From assembly GCA_018257865.1 (NCBI GenBank), contig JAEUBA010000059.1, positions 140,627 to 204,626 on the forward strand: 64,000 nt of DNA, written 5' to 3'. Shown in pieces: positions 31,610 through 44,300 of the stretch (position 1 is its first letter; the number at the start of each line of letters is the position of its first letter). The notes beneath the pieces were generated by a model that had not been told where the DNA came from, did no database searches, and saw only the letters and a list, made by a program, of their open reading frames with translations. The stretch comes from Stereocaulon alpinum. Lineage: Eukaryota; Ascomycota; Lecanoromycetes; Lecanorales; Stereocaulaceae. The translations under genes were made by a program, and so were the position numbers.

Positions 31610-34320
31610 TTAAAACACCGCAGCGAGTCCGCTCTTTGACTGCCTTTTGCTGAAGCGTTTCCGGCCCATGAAAGAGTCGTCGCTTGAGTGGTTCTTCTGC
31701 AAGATGTGACGAGTTGGCCCGTTCTCCATCGGCCCAGGAGAGTCGAGATCGAGACCCCGCGAGGACGAGGGATCGCCGGATTGCAGATCTGTGAGATTGT
31801 CCTCACCAGAATAAGCATTTGACATGCTTTGTGATAACGCTATCTCTCGAGCTGTTTCGATGCTGTCTAACCACTCTTGGGCAGACGCAGAAGTTGCTGA
31901 CCCATCAGAGGAAGCTGCTTTGGGATCCTCGAAGGTGAAATGTTTGTCGTGCTGTATCGAAAATTAGATAAGACCTCAAAATGCGATTCTCTGCTGGGAT
32001 CACATACAGTATCAACACACCAGTACGTCAAGCCCTTGGAATCCTGCAACTTCCGCCAAACACAACCGGAAATGAACAGCGGTATCTCAATCTTCGATTT
32101 CTTTTCCTCGCCGCCAGCTGCCACAATAATGATTCGGGCGCTTGTTGTCACCATTACCAGCCGTTGACGCTTTTTAGGTGTATTACTACCAAAGAATCTC
32201 GAAAACTTCTTCGGAGTATCAGCGTCACTCTGTGTACCATTCCGACCATTGGGGCTGCTATGCGGGGCCGGTGCGGAATTAACAATCAGGTTCCCAAGCT
32301 TCAGTATCCGCTCGTTGTTCCGTGTCAGTACAGGCGACCACTCAATGTCAAGTTGACTCGGCGGTGGAAGCTCGGTAATGATCCTCGGGCTAGGCCTTGG
32401 CATGCTGCTACCTGTACCTTCGAACCGCTTGGCGGATGTGCTATGTGAGGGTGTAATATCGGATGGGAAGTTGTTCCCAAGGCCATTCGATGGCCCGTTC
32501 AGCCTTGTAGACTCTGCTGCAGATGGTACGTAGCTTTTGAGCTGTGGCGCCTTCTGCCTCCACAATCCTCTGCCCCAAGTAACACCATCGAAGAATTGAT
32601 GATTTTTGATATGCTCGATGGATAGGCGCCTGGCTGGGTCGAGAACGAGCAATCTTTCCACGAGGTCTTTGGCGACTACTGGGAAGCCTTTTGGAAATTG
32701 ATATTCAAGACTAACAATCTTCTGAAAAGTCAAATACTCATTCCCAGCCTTGAACGGCGGTCGGCCTGCCAGGAGTTGATATATTATACAACCAAAAGCC
32801 CAGAGATCACTGGCTTTGCAAGCTTGTTTGTCTGTGAGGAGCTCCGGACTGACGTATTCTGCTGTTCCAACGAAAGACTTTGCTCTATTGACATCAGCTC
32901 CATCCATGGGACTCCCAGTCTCCTGTCCACTGTCGCCGTTTTCTCTGGGAGGTTTTGTTGGCTGGTCCAGAATCTTGGCGGTCCCAAAGTCCGTGATCTT
33001 GACATGCATTTGATCATCTAGCAAGACGTTCTCTGGCTTCAGATCACGGTGTATCACTCCTCGAGCATGCATGTAGTCAATGGTATCTAGTATCTCGGCG
33101 CCATAGAATCTTGTGCACTCCTCATCAAACGTCGTCATCTGCTTGAGGACACCCAAGAGTTCGCCACTGCTGGCAAGGTCAAGCACGAAATATAAAGACT
33201 GCTCATCTTGGAAAGTGTAATAGAGCCGTACAACTCCGGGATGATCGGTCAGCCGATTGAGGGTGTCTTTTTCTATGTTCACATATTTTACCTTTTTCTC
33301 TTTGATAATATGCCGTTTGTCGAGAACCTTTATGGCGTACTCCTTGCCCGTCTGCCTATCTGTAGCTGCAATGACAGTACTGTACGACCCTTCGCCTAGG
33401 GTTCTCCCAAAGTGAAAGTCTTTGACCCCTTTCTTAACGTGTTTCAGGACTGGCCTGCCGTTGGCATCCGTCTCCTGACGTACACCAACCGCAGCACCTT
33501 TCTCTTGCCACTCCTCACTACTTTTTAAAGGTCCACCTTCCACGCCATATGGGTTGCCGGGAGTTGGGCTTTGGGCAGGGACAGGTGGATTAGCAACCTG
33601 GCTGCCACCCATGCCTCTTGAACTTTTCCGTGGGGGCAGTGATCCATTGCCATTGTACATTTGGCTTTGTCTGTAGTTTCGATCTGTATGATCCCCCTCT
33701 CTTGACGGGACCCCAGCTTGCATTGCCGATGCGCCTCTTGAGCTGGTTCTCTGAGGCAATCCCAGGATTGAGGAACGGGAGGACTCGCTGCGGAGCCGGT
33801 ATGAGCCTTCTCTTGGTGGCTGAGGTCCGTTCGGGAGTGGAGGCTGAGTGTAAACACTAGTGACAGGACGTGTGGTCGAGCTTGGATGTCGTTGACTCTG
33901 CGGAATGATCGTAGGATACTGAGGGAACTGGGCTTGTTGTTGATCCTGATATGTCATAGGAACAGACTGTCGGTTTGCATACCGCTGCGCATATGCTGAG
34001 AGATCTTTGGGCGTTGGGTTGGATTGCTGGTCAACTGGACTACGGCGCGGCTCGGGAGTCACTGCTTCGGTAGAGAAAGACTTTGGGTCGAAGCCTAGAG
34101 GAGAGGGTGACCGGATGAAGCCATTGGGTGGAAGAGATGGCGCTTGTTGGCCAGATTTCTCTGCACCAGAGTTTTCCATGGCAGTATGCGATGGGGAGAG
34201 AGGTGACATAGAGGGCGCACCTGCAGGAAGGCCATCTTTAGAGGATCCGGGTGACGAGGCGTCTGGATTGGCGATCCGGAGCCCCCCAAGAGACTGGGCA
34301 AGGCTTAAGTCACCGTCCAT
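31610..34320 (-). CDS. PDK1-type AGC protein kinase with C-terminal PH domain
   Basis: 3-phosphoinositide-dependent kinase 1 family: phosphorylates the activation loops of other AGC kinases at the membrane (the Pkh group in yeast). Two exons (34320-32008, 31951-31610) flank a 56-bp intron GTATGTG...GATACAG, giving 884 residues. The first 295 residues are Pro/Ser-rich. The kinase domain runs from about 300 (GRTLGEGSYSTV, AIKVLDK) with HRDLKPEN near 424, DFGTAKIL, the activation loop KSFVGTAEYVSPEL, and ends about 585. A PH domain starts near 663 (NNERILKLGNLIV); the intron splits it, and exon 2 resumes HDKHFTFEDPKA, closing at EWLDSIETAREIAL. Without the intron the PH domain would be broken. 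The tail is Ser-rich. The PH domain supports phosphoinositide binding, which the yeast Pkh kinases lack. Confidence 0.93.
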
Positions 34321-34748
34321 GATGGCTTCCTATGTAAGTAAAGAGGGTGTCTATCCAGGTACCGGATCACCGCAGGGAGAAAGTGACACTCAATCTCATT
34401 GTTCAGGGTGGAGCTTTGTTCAAAGATGTCAGGTACCGGCAACGATCGTCAGCTGCTATTTCCACGTGGCGTTTTACCCCATTCGGATAGTTCTATGATC
34501 TTCAAGGCTTGAGCCGCAATCCAGCTATCCATGCTTCTTTCTTCAGATAAAGATATCATCCGCAACCCATAGCTCCTGCCCTTCACGGTTCTCGCCTGCC
34601 TAATACGTAGCAATATGGAGCGTTCGAAGCTCCTACTGGGAGCCCATTTCTTGGGCTTCCAACCATTGGCATGCTACAATGCTGCGGTTACCTCCAACAC
34701 TAATCAGGCTCGATGCTAAGGACTTATCCTGGCACCTAGGCCGCCATC
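34321..34748. promoter_or_regulatory. Divergent promoter region, PDK1 and Ser-rich gene
   Basis: A 428-bp spacer between the heads of two divergent genes. A CT-rich leader tract is visible on the right. I cannot place factor sites. Confidence 0.5.
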
Positions 34749-36785
34749 ATGAGCGGCAGACTCAACGTGCAAGCATCCCCTCAGTCAGTTCCCCTTTGAG
34801 CTAGTACGGTATTCTAGCTGATTCTCCTTAAGCAGCATAACGCTCTTATATTGTCCCCTCGGAAGCACCATGGTAGCCGGAATCAACCCCAGTCTGCACT
34901 CTACTCGCACGAGCCCGTTCCCGGAACTTCAAGATCTTTCTGGGATAGGGTACTGGCAGATGCTGGCACACCTACGAGGACACAGTCGACAAGTCAAGCC
35001 AATGCTACGGTCGTTGACCCTTCTGACGACTTCATTGAGAACACTCACTCATCTCGTGCATCGATTGAAGAAGATCATAATGGAGTCAACAAAAAAGGCA
35101 ATCCAGTGTTCCCATCTCCGTTCGCCGATAGCGATACGGAGGATTCTCCTGGGAATTTGACCCCCTCCTCTTCCGACTCAGAGGTCGATCAACTCCGCAG
35201 TGGGCGATCCCAGCAAGAGAAGCTACTCAAGGTTACTGCTCCGGCCTCTTCTTCTAAACGTCGAATGTCTTTTTTCTCATTTCACCGAAGGGTCCGGCCA
35301 AACAACTTGGATGGCAGTTCGGAGAATGTTGAACGTCGGCTTTCCGGCGGTATGGCCGTTGATGGAGCTTCTGACCGTCTATTTGGTCGCCATAGGGAAG
35401 TGTCGCAATCGTCAAATGGCAGTCTCGGACTAGGAATCCAAGACGGCTTATATGGGAATCGATATGATCGGCGTACCGTGTCCTCGAGTTTACAAAACTT
35501 ACATGGCTATGTCGACAGCGACAACGGAGGTTTTCCTAACGAGATATCATTATCTACCCGTTCAACCATCAGACATGTACGGCAGCCTTCAGCCACACTT
35601 CCACCGTCATCCCTACGCTTCTCTCAGGCTGCAGCCTCAAGCTCTCCCGATCGATATCCTAGCATTCCTGCAAATGATGGTGAATTGAGCGCAGCGGAGA
35701 CTCCTGGCCTTCTTGCATATCCGCCACGGCGCCCCATGCGGTATCGCCCTCGCAGTCAAAGCTATTCCTACCAAACGTCCGATGAATTAGAAAACGCTTT
35801 CATTCCATTACAGGTAGATGGCCCGTCGACAGTCCAAGCTACCATGATTGAGCTACCGTCACTACTGGTATCACGTCCACCTACTCGTCCTGCACCTCGA
35901 ATACCTGATGGGCCAGGGTACAGGGGCTTCGCTGAGCATGTATCACCTGTCCAGGCTCCAGATGTCTACACACAGCGCTCACCTTCCACGTTGTCAACAC
36001 ATCATATGAACAACGTCGGCAGATCGCCACGTCAAGGTTCTAGCAACTATTCACCATCCCCGTTTCATGGTCCAACGCATGTTGCTAGCTATGGCTCTCT
36101 TCGAAGTATCGGCTCTGCATACAGTCAGCCAGGCTCTGCATACAGACAAACAGGCTCTTCTCACAGTCACCCAGGCTCTGCACACAGCCGCGTGAGTAGT
36201 AACCACCCCACGCCCTCTCCTCGCGATCTCAGCCCCTTCGGAGCAGATTTCATTTCGCGCAATCCTCGGCGCCGCCCCTCACCACAGTTGCCGCTTCCAG
36301 CCCCATTCTCAGCAACACCGCGCAATGTATCGTTCAACCTTGCCTTGCCGAGCTCATCCCCTCGCTCTCCCCACACGCCTCCCCACGAACACCTTCAAAC
36401 AACAACATCGCTCTCCACACGCCGGGCTCACCGTATACCCGTCTATGACGACAATCGCGATCCAGCGACTCAGCCCCAAACACCAGCTGGGTTGCGCAGG
36501 AACGGTCTTCCTATTATGGCAACGCAGAATCCTTTCAACACAGCCCCCGCTCGTACCCGTAACCTAGGTGCAAGGGAATCTAGAGTGGACGACTGGCAGG
36601 CTTTTGCTACACCAACAAGGCGGTCACCCAGGCGTTTTGGGGATGATAGGACTGGCTTCCATGGTGGACAGGAAAATGCTGATGCTGTGAGCGAGGAGGA
36701 GAGAAGGATTCGTAGGGAAGCAGCTAATGAGCTGCGCATGGGAAGGGAGGAAGCACGCAGATGGGTACAGCGTCAGGGACTATAG
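34749..36785 (+). CDS. Ser/Pro-rich fungal protein, function unknown
   Basis: The main frame (34833-36785) lacks a good ATG; it opens from a TTG at 34851. A likely short first exon, 34749-34766 (ATG AGC GGC AGA CTC AAC), followed by an intron GTGCAA...AAG or AAGCAG ending at 34832 or 34835, would give MSGRLN then HNALILSPRKHHGS. This start is moderately supported. The roughly 640-residue protein is disordered and Ser/Pro/Arg-rich. It has a 7-residue repeat near residues 425-450 (GSAYSQP, GSAYRQT, GSSHSHP, GSAHSRV) and a conserved-looking C-terminal helix (EEERRIRREAANELRMGREE then ARRWVQRQ). No domain is recognised. Confidence 0.6.
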
Positions 36786-37411
36786 CCTAACAGCCTAGTA
36801 GATTCTTTGGGCTTGGAACCGCTCATGTTTTACGTCAATTGCCGAATTGGTGGATGTTCAACAGCTTCTTGGAGCAGCGTTTGGATGATTCAAGGGGATA
36901 ATTGCCCCTGGGTATGGTTCGTTGTGCAGTCTTCGAGCGCAATTTTTCGTACCTTACATGGGCTATAGCCCCTAGTGCTATCACAAAAATAGCTTAGAGA
37001 TGCAGCATTTACATCATTATCAGCGCTTCCAAGATGTAAATGCGTGCCATAGGTGGGGAGTAAAGCGCCGCGAGTGCCTATGTGATGACAGGTCGGAAGC
37101 TAATCCAGGCATCAAATGTGGTATGTGGCGATGGGAGCAGATGATTCTCACATCGAGACGTAAAAGACATGAATTTGCTGCATCTCCTTTTGTACAGCAC
37201 AAGACGTGTCAAAGCCTCCATATCATAATAGAATGCAAGCAAAGCATTTCTATCAAGTGTTTCTATTTGCAGCTCTAAAAAAAAATATGTGCACCACAGT
37301 GCTCAGCTCTCAGCCATGAATACCTCCTGTGTATTGTATTGTATTATACCACCACCGTTATTGCAAGCGTTCAGTTATTCGTTTGTGCATGCGTGCATGC
37401 ATCTATCCTTC
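36786..37411. other. Convergent intergenic region
   Basis: A 626-bp 3' flank shared by the Ser-rich gene (+) and UDP-galactopyranose mutase (-). AT-rich runs near 37275 (AAAAAAAAAT) fit poly(A) signals. No gene is seen. Confidence 0.5.
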
Positions 37412-39251
37412 TCAAGCCTTCCCCATGCTCTTCTTCCGCCCATGCACCATTTTCTCACTCCCATTCACCATCTCTACACCATTAGTAGCTGGCTTCAATG
37501 GCTTCCCCTCATCTCTGATGCCCTTTCGACTCTTGAAGAATTGTGCGCCATCGACTAGTCTCCGCTCATGGTTAACGCGGCCGTTGACGAAATCGGGGTA
37601 GTTGAGCGTTAATTCTGCTGCGCCGTTGACGATGTGATCAGCTGCTTCGACGCCGAGCATGAAGCTATGATCTTGATTGCCGACTTCGTATCTCCAGCTA
37701 CCGAAGCGGCCGCGGGAGTAGATGTCTTTTTCTAGGAGCTTGGGGAGGAGTTGTTTGAGGGCGCCTTCGCGCTCGAGGGTTGGGGTGGGGTAGCCGTGGT
37801 CGAAGCGGCGGTGGTAGGTTGAGACGATTTCGTCGGTTGGTTTGAGCATGTCTGTTGCGATGAGGCCTTTGATGCAGTCTGCTAGCAGGTTGGCATTGTC
37901 GACGGGCTTCATGGAGGATTCGGAGACTTCGAGCATTATGGACCAGTAGGGGCCTTCTTGGGCGGAGGTATTTGAGGGCTTTTCGCCTGAGGCGAGTTGC
38001 ATTGTAGGGAGCTTTGTAGAGGCTTGAGGTTGGTTGTTGGGAGAGTAATTGGAAAAGATGGTGGCGCGGTAGAAGGGGCAGTCCATGTCTGGGAAGTAGA
38101 GCCAGCATTTGTCGCCGATGCGTTCGGGGCGCTGGCCGCGGACGCCGACGCCGATTACGTGGGTGGAAGAGTAGAAGAGGTCTTTGGAGAGGGAGATGAG
38201 GGATGTATCACCCATCTTCTCGACGAGGGAGTCAATGCCCATGGTGCTGATGAGCTTTTCGTAGCCGATCGTTTTGCCGTTTTCAAGAGTCACAATTTTG
38301 TTGTCTGCGTCGACAGTGGCGACTGTGGCGTGAGAGCCGAATTTGGTGTGCTCTCTGGGAAGGGTTTTGGCGACAGCAATCCAGATGGCGCCTGTGCCGC
38401 CGTGGGCTGGAAAGCGGAAGGTTGCGTTGGGGCCCCAGTTGCCGGCGGTCTTTTGCAGGATCACGTTCTTGGTGACGGTCTTGAGATCTGGGGCTGCTAC
38501 TCGCTCGCCGAGCCATTGGCATTGCATCTGCAACGTATCAGCCTCATGCTCCGTGTGTAGAGTATCCCAACCTCACCTTCGTCGTTGGCACTGCCCAGAC
38601 TTTGAAGTTATACGGCCTCATGAAAAGATCTGCAATGCCTGTACCCATCATGCGCACAATCCATTCGTCAAAGTTCTTAGGCTTGGTATTGGCCACACGG
38701 GCTTCCAGGGCAGCATCAATCATGCCATCCATACAATCAACCTGCTCTTGCTTGGGCAACATCGAGATATTGTTCTGGAACGGGTAAGGCACCCATAGAT
38801 TCTTGCAGCGTACGTATGAGATGCGTTGATGTGTGTACCAGTCATCTTCGTTGGGCAATGCCTCGTCAATGCAGTCGTCGAAGTATTTGAAGTGGGAGAA
38901 GATGACGTGCCCGCCGACATCGTAGAGCTGGTTACACATCAGCGCTGTGACTTCTGGACATAGGGGCAGTTGAACCGTACAAAGCCTTCAGGTGTGATAT
39001 CGGTGGACGCCAGACCACCAGGTGTCTCGTTGGAGTCTATGATCATCCATGATGGCCCATCCTGCGTGTTGGATGAGCTTTGCCAGCGAATTGTCACAGC
39101 ACTAGACGCGCACCAGCTGATTGAGACGCTTCGCAGCTCCCAAACCAGTCGGACCAGCCCCAATTATCAGCACATCGACTGAGCTGTAATTGTTAGCTGG
39201 GAAGACTATCAATGGGCGATAAGTGGCAACTAACATGTCTGCTTTGGTCAT
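37412..39251 (-). CDS. ugmA: UDP-galactopyranose mutase
   Basis: Flavoenzyme converting UDP-galactopyranose to UDP-galactofuranose, the precursor of fungal cell-wall galactofuranose. Five exons (39251-39235, 39183-39114, 39061-38981, 38927-38577, 38527-37412) with introns of 51, 52, 53 and 49 bp encode 544 residues. The order is: MTKADISVDVLIIGAGPTGL (FAD-binding GxGxxG), DGPSWMIIDSNETPGGLAST, LYDVGGHVIFSHFKYFDDCI, WIVRMMGTGIADLFMRPYNF and KVWAVPTTK. The last exon opens MQCQWLGERVAAPDL, then TAGNWGPNATFRFPAHGGTG, FYSSTHVIGVGVRG, STYHRRFDHGYPTPTLEREG and GRFGSWRYEVGNQDHS, and has the substrate-binding Arg-rich segment expected of fungal UGM. The intact family order and length argue for function. 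It is absent from yeast, so it supports a Pezizomycotina host. Confidence 0.96.
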
Positions 39252-39778
39252 TGTGACGTGCAAGTCCTCAGCACTTGAGGCCCAATTGAATGTGTTATGT
39301 GGAAACGTCTAACAGCACGTCTCTAGATACAGAATCTTGCAAAAGAGGAAAAATTATCTAAGGGGAAAGGCATAGAATACAATGAGGTAATTGGGGGGAA
39401 AGAGTCTGGGAGCTAGAAGCTCGAAGGATTCTAGCGCGCTTGAAATCTGTTTATAGCTCAGCCTTGGCACAGCCTCGGCGCAAAGGCTGATGACACTCCC
39501 GCCGTCAAAAAGTCTTGACAGCTCAACAGGAAAAGTGTATGCCACCTTAGAGATGCAACTTTATTGTGATTATCCAGATGAGCTACGATATTGTGGAGTT
39601 CCTACGTTGGGCTAGTGACGGTCATGAGTTGCGTCAATGTCTCCAATATCTCTGACTCATTGAAATATTTGGAATTGAATACATATTGCAGCACTCTGCC
39701 GGTCCTTCCGCATTCGGTACCTTCCCTTTCCTCATCTTGTTTGTAATCTTCCCAGGCACCGTACAAGGATTCTGCATC
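39252..39778. other. Divergent promoter region of ugmA and a methyltransferase
   Basis: A 527-bp spacer between divergent starts. Short open frames here look fortuitous; nothing else is seen. Confidence 0.5.
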
Positions 39779-40567
39779 ATGTCAACTCCAATTCCACCAG
39801 TAGAAACCACAAGTACCGGCAAAACCATTCGCTATCTGGACACCCCAACTGCTTACGACATATGGAGCGAAGTGTACGACACAGATGGAAACATCTTGCA
39901 AGCACTTGATACAATCGAGATGCGGTCCCTGTTACCAAAGTTGCTCTCGCGAATTACTTCCCCTCAACCCTGGAGGCTTGTCGACTTGGGCTGCGGTACA
40001 GGCCGAAATTCTTTGCAGCTGCTAGACGTTCCAGGGGCTACTGTTGTAGGTCTTGATACCAGCCTAAAGATGCTTGAGATCGCTAGAACCAGGCTCAATG
40101 AGCGCATGATCGCGTTGGAAGGAGAAATCAAGAAAGTCAAAGAGTTTGAATTGCTTTGGTATGATATGCTGGGTAGCTCGCCAGTACCTACAAGTGCCCT
40201 GAACGCAGATGCTCTCATATCGACGCTTGTGCTGGAACACATTCCCCTCATCGAATTTTTCCAAGCAGTCTCGGGAATGCTAAAACCTGGTGGGCTCGCT
40301 CTAGTAACCAACATGCATTCAGACATGGGAAGGATAAGCCAAGCAGGGTTTGTAGACCCGAAGACAGGAGAGAAAGTACGCCCTCAGAGCTACGCACATA
40401 CCTTAGGGGACGTAGTTGAAGAAGTTCGAAAGCAGGGTTTCGAAGTTGTGGGCGAGGTGTTGGAGAGAACTGTGGACGAGGAGACGAGTGAGGTTTTAGG
40501 CGTGAGAGCTAAGAAGTGGGTTGGCGTAAAGGTGTGGTTTGGTGTCTGTTGTCGGAAGCGAGTTTGA
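39779..40567 (+). CDS. SAM-dependent methyltransferase (class I)
   Basis: A 262-residue protein from the ATG at 39779; the longer frame starts at TTG and would add a hydrophobic leader without support. It has the Rossmann SAM-binding motif I VDLGCGTGRNS near residue 70, motif II GLDTSLKMLEIAR, an acidic/aromatic segment, LISTLVLEHIPL near 155, and LKPGGLALVTNMHSD. The C-terminal half keeps ERTVDEETSEVLGVRAKKW. The substrate is unknown; family members methylate small molecules or proteins. It is divergent from ugmA without an obvious shared function. Confidence 0.85.
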   Translation: MSTPIPPVETTSTGKTIRYLDTPTAYDIWSEVYDTDGNILQALDTIEMRSLLPKLLSRITSPQPWRLVDLGCGTGRNSLQLLDVPGATVVGLDTSLKMLEIARTRLNERMIALEGEIKKVKEFELLWYDMLGSSPVPTSALNADALISTLVLEHIPLIEFFQAVSGMLKPGGLALVTNMHSDMGRISQAGFVDPKTGEKVRPQSYAHTLGDVVEEVRKQGFEVVGEVLERTVDEETSEVLGVRAKKWVGVKVWFGVCCRKRV

Positions 40568-41327
40568 GTGCAGGACCTCGAGCAGCTTTATACGATTCCG
40601 AACAGTGGGATCAGAGGTTCTAACCACACTACCATGGATTACTTATTATCGTTCATTAGGAACACCAACCCGAAGTCTTATTACAAAATGTACTCATTCC
40701 TCCACTTACGACACTCTCGAAATTCAATATTACCCCCCGGAGATTCCATAGCTATCTTCAAGATCTTAGCAGCACCTCGCAATGCAACAAACACTGGGTC
40801 GATGATATTGTTGAAAACCATAAGATCTCTGATCTTTTGGCGGTGCCGTTCAATGCGTTCCTCATCGAGACTTTGAGAATCGAGATATGTTCTCGGTCGT
40901 TATTGGCAGATCCGCGGCTACCATTGGCTTTTGACCGCTCGGCAATGACCATCGGAAAGAATGATATCACGTCGATGTACCCTTGGTCGATGCTATACTT
41001 CTATTTCATAGCTTACGATGAGCCTCAACATAGCGCAGGCACCAGACTAAGCCCTTTCTATTGCTAGAAACTCAAGTGTAGAAGCGCTTCAATTTCAGTC
41101 AATACCTTATCCTAACACTCCGGCTGTCCTTGTATCCATTACACGTGTCATTCCAGACATTATACATTACAGTGACAGAAATTACACGCCCTCTGGGTAT
41201 CCCTTCCTGAGCCATAATCATATCAAACCTTCTCCTCCGAATAGTAGAACTTTTCTGTAGCAATGACACCACAAGTCCCTTCCCCACCAAATACTCAAAG
41301 CGTAGACATAGTCGTTCACGAGCCACC
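40568..41327. other. Intergenic region
   Basis: A 760-bp stretch between the methyltransferase and the first SesB-CorA paralogue. Overlapping short frames (40568-41067) give no recognisable protein. Nothing else is seen. Confidence 0.5.
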
Positions 41328-44300
41328 CTATGCTAGATGTCCATGGGCGATAGCCTGCTGCTTTACCCAAAGCTTGTCATCCGAATTCATGTGTGAGACT
41401 GACCTGGAAAGCGCCGATAATTGTTTAGCCTTTTGCGTGTGAACGGCAGCCGCCTTGTTCAAACGCAGTGCAGATACGGATGCAGACGATCCTTCCTCGG
41501 CTGATGTCTCTTGATCCGGAGGAGGTCGCCTCGCAAGTCTGAGTCGCTGGAAGACGGGTAAGCCAATGTCATGCCAAAATCTTCTCAACAGCCGTCGAGT
41601 ATATCTATTGAACGCTACCAAAAGCGCAAGGATGATCACCGCCAAGGAAATTGTACCCATGTATGTGAATATGGTATGTATAGTTGGGTATGCATTGGGC
41701 TGCGCGACCCATTCCCTTGCATTGATACCGAAGACGGAGGCGAAGAAAGATAGTGGCAGGAAAATGATTGTGACAATGGTGAAGATCATGACGATGCGCG
41801 CCTGCTCTACGGCGGCCCCGGTTTGCCGGCGTGTAAGAATGGTCTGTTCACGAGCAAGGTCTGCGGAGAACGTTATAGTCAGTATCAGTCTCTGTAAACA
41901 GTAGATAGGATGATGATGAATGCATACTCAATGAGGAGAGCCTCAGTCAACACTGTCACAAGATGTTTCAAGGACCCAAATAATGATCATCTGGGTTGGG
42001 AAGAAAAATTTGGAGTTTACGTACGCGCCTCAACAATTGTTGCCTGTTTCTGCTTCATATCGAGCAGGTCCTTGAAAGCCTTTTGTGCTGCATGAGCACT
42101 TTTGAGCATCGATGCAATCCGTTCCTTGTTCTCTGAAAGCGTCTGATATGTCTTCCTCAAGAAGTCAATACCATTGGCCCCCTTTTTCCCATGGTGGTCG
42201 TGGAGATGATGGTACTGCTTAAGCATCTCCTTTACGCATTCTTGCTGCTCTTTGACCAATTTTTCTATCATTGTGAGCTCGTCGTCGATATCGCGCAACT
42301 CCAGAAGTGCATCGAGGTCTTTGCGATTATCTAGATGCGATTCAGCGTCACTCTTGGCGTGCTCGAAGCCATGATCGTTGCGGAATCCCTTGAAGCTAGC
42401 ATTTTGTTGCTCTGTTAAAATATTGATATATTCTTCGAAAATTTCGAAGACTTGCAAATTCCGGTCAATTGTTCTATCGAGTAGAACTTTCACGGCATGA
42501 TAGACAGCCAGTGCCGCGAAATCGAAAGGATCTGCACATTGATTGGCTAGATCGCCATTGATATCCCGATAAATCTCGTTCCGCAGATTTCCCTCTCCAC
42601 GAAGCGACCGATCCTTCTCCTCTTGTTCTTTAGAAGCGAAGAATGTAACCACGGTCGACTTATCTAAAATCCAAAGCCAAAGTTGGTCTACCATCAAGAC
42701 CTTTGCAGCCTCGTCATTATCAGCTGGGGTTTGTACAGTTGCTTGTCCTGCCGGTGAGCGTCTAGGCAGTAGCTTAGGTTTCGATCCAGGCTCCTGGGGA
42801 ACTTGTTGATCGCCTCTCGTCCGTTTATACAGTATCTGATCTCGATCCCGAACTGCAGTATTCCGAAGGCTTGGATAACCGTACTGATCTAAAGTTCTCC
42901 GACAATGGACTGGCCGATCTGACGTCAGGTACTGCCAGATGAGCTTATGCTCTAAAGATTTGCCGTTGGCAATATCTTCCGGTACTGGGCGGGCGTAGGG
43001 TAGTTTTCTGCGTCGATCGATAACCTCAGCTCTTTTTTGCAGATTCTCGAAGCTATCCCAATGGAGATAAGGCAAATACACAACAAATTGTATATCGTTC
43101 GTGGCACTGGGTGGAGTCGGAATGGTTTCGGTGGGAGATGATGGTGCGTTCTTTGGTAATAGGCACTTGACATTTGACTTCACAAATCGGGCATGGGGTG
43201 ATGCATGCCTGGAACTGTTATGTTGGGAGGACCAAATGTTGTCCAGCAGAATCTGGGAATGGAGATTCAGGTTTCTCCTTTCTCGCGATATTCTAGTGAG
43301 AATGTGCGGTACCCATCCCGCATGCGTAAAGGGCACATGGATCCATTTAAATCGGTCCGAGGATGCATTGGGCAACGGGAAAAGGTCCACCTGGGGGGGT
43401 CGTTCCAGTTGATCCGTGTCCTTAGCTTGGATGATATCGGGTTGTAATGGCCCGTTGGTCGGAGTTGTGTCTGTCACTGTTGCTAATGGTATTGATGCTA
43501 GATGACGAGAAGACCCAGGATCCGTCTGATATGATGTTGTGGAACCACGTCTTGTGTCCTGTTGTGTGGAGGTGACAGTCGCAAGAGTAGACGATTTAGT
43601 AGTTGTAGTAGCTATAGAAATGTATTGAGTACTTGTTCGTCATTCGTAGAAGTAGAGGACAAACCTGGTCGTGAAACTGATTTCGCAGCGCGTCCAACCT
43701 TTACCACGGATGCCAATGTTTTGCTACGTTTCAACTTCTTCGTGGCCCGTGAAGGCTCTTCAGGGGTTCTTTCATCGATCAATGATAGGATTGGTTCATC
43801 TCCTATGGGGGGGCTGGTCTGCTGTCCGCGGATTCTTCCCTCCATGCATTTGTCTGGTCCCAAGTCCATAAAGTCCCTGTATGAAGGAGTAGTAGATAGA
43901 ATCTTCATCGACGTCAATTCTACCTGTTCCTCCGTGGGTGTTGAATCTTCTTCGTTCTGGGCAGCGTAGAACTGATGGACGTCGACTTTAACGCCTGTTT
44001 TGATAGCATCATCGAAAGCTTGATACCTAGCGCGCTCATCGGCACTGAACCCTTTCACGAAAGTCGTGACTTCTCTAATATAAAGGTCCCATAACGGTCT
44101 CTCGCCCATAAACTTCGGAACACCAACATGGGTGGTGTTTAGTAGGATAAGCTCTTCATCCTCGATTGGAGAATCCGAAGTACTAAGCTTACCCGAACGA
44201 CTGTCTACGATACACAATTTGATAGTGGTCTGTGACTCTCCTCCGATGTCGTTGGTAGAGAAGACGGTCAAACTCGTGTCAATGGTCTCGACGTAGCTTT

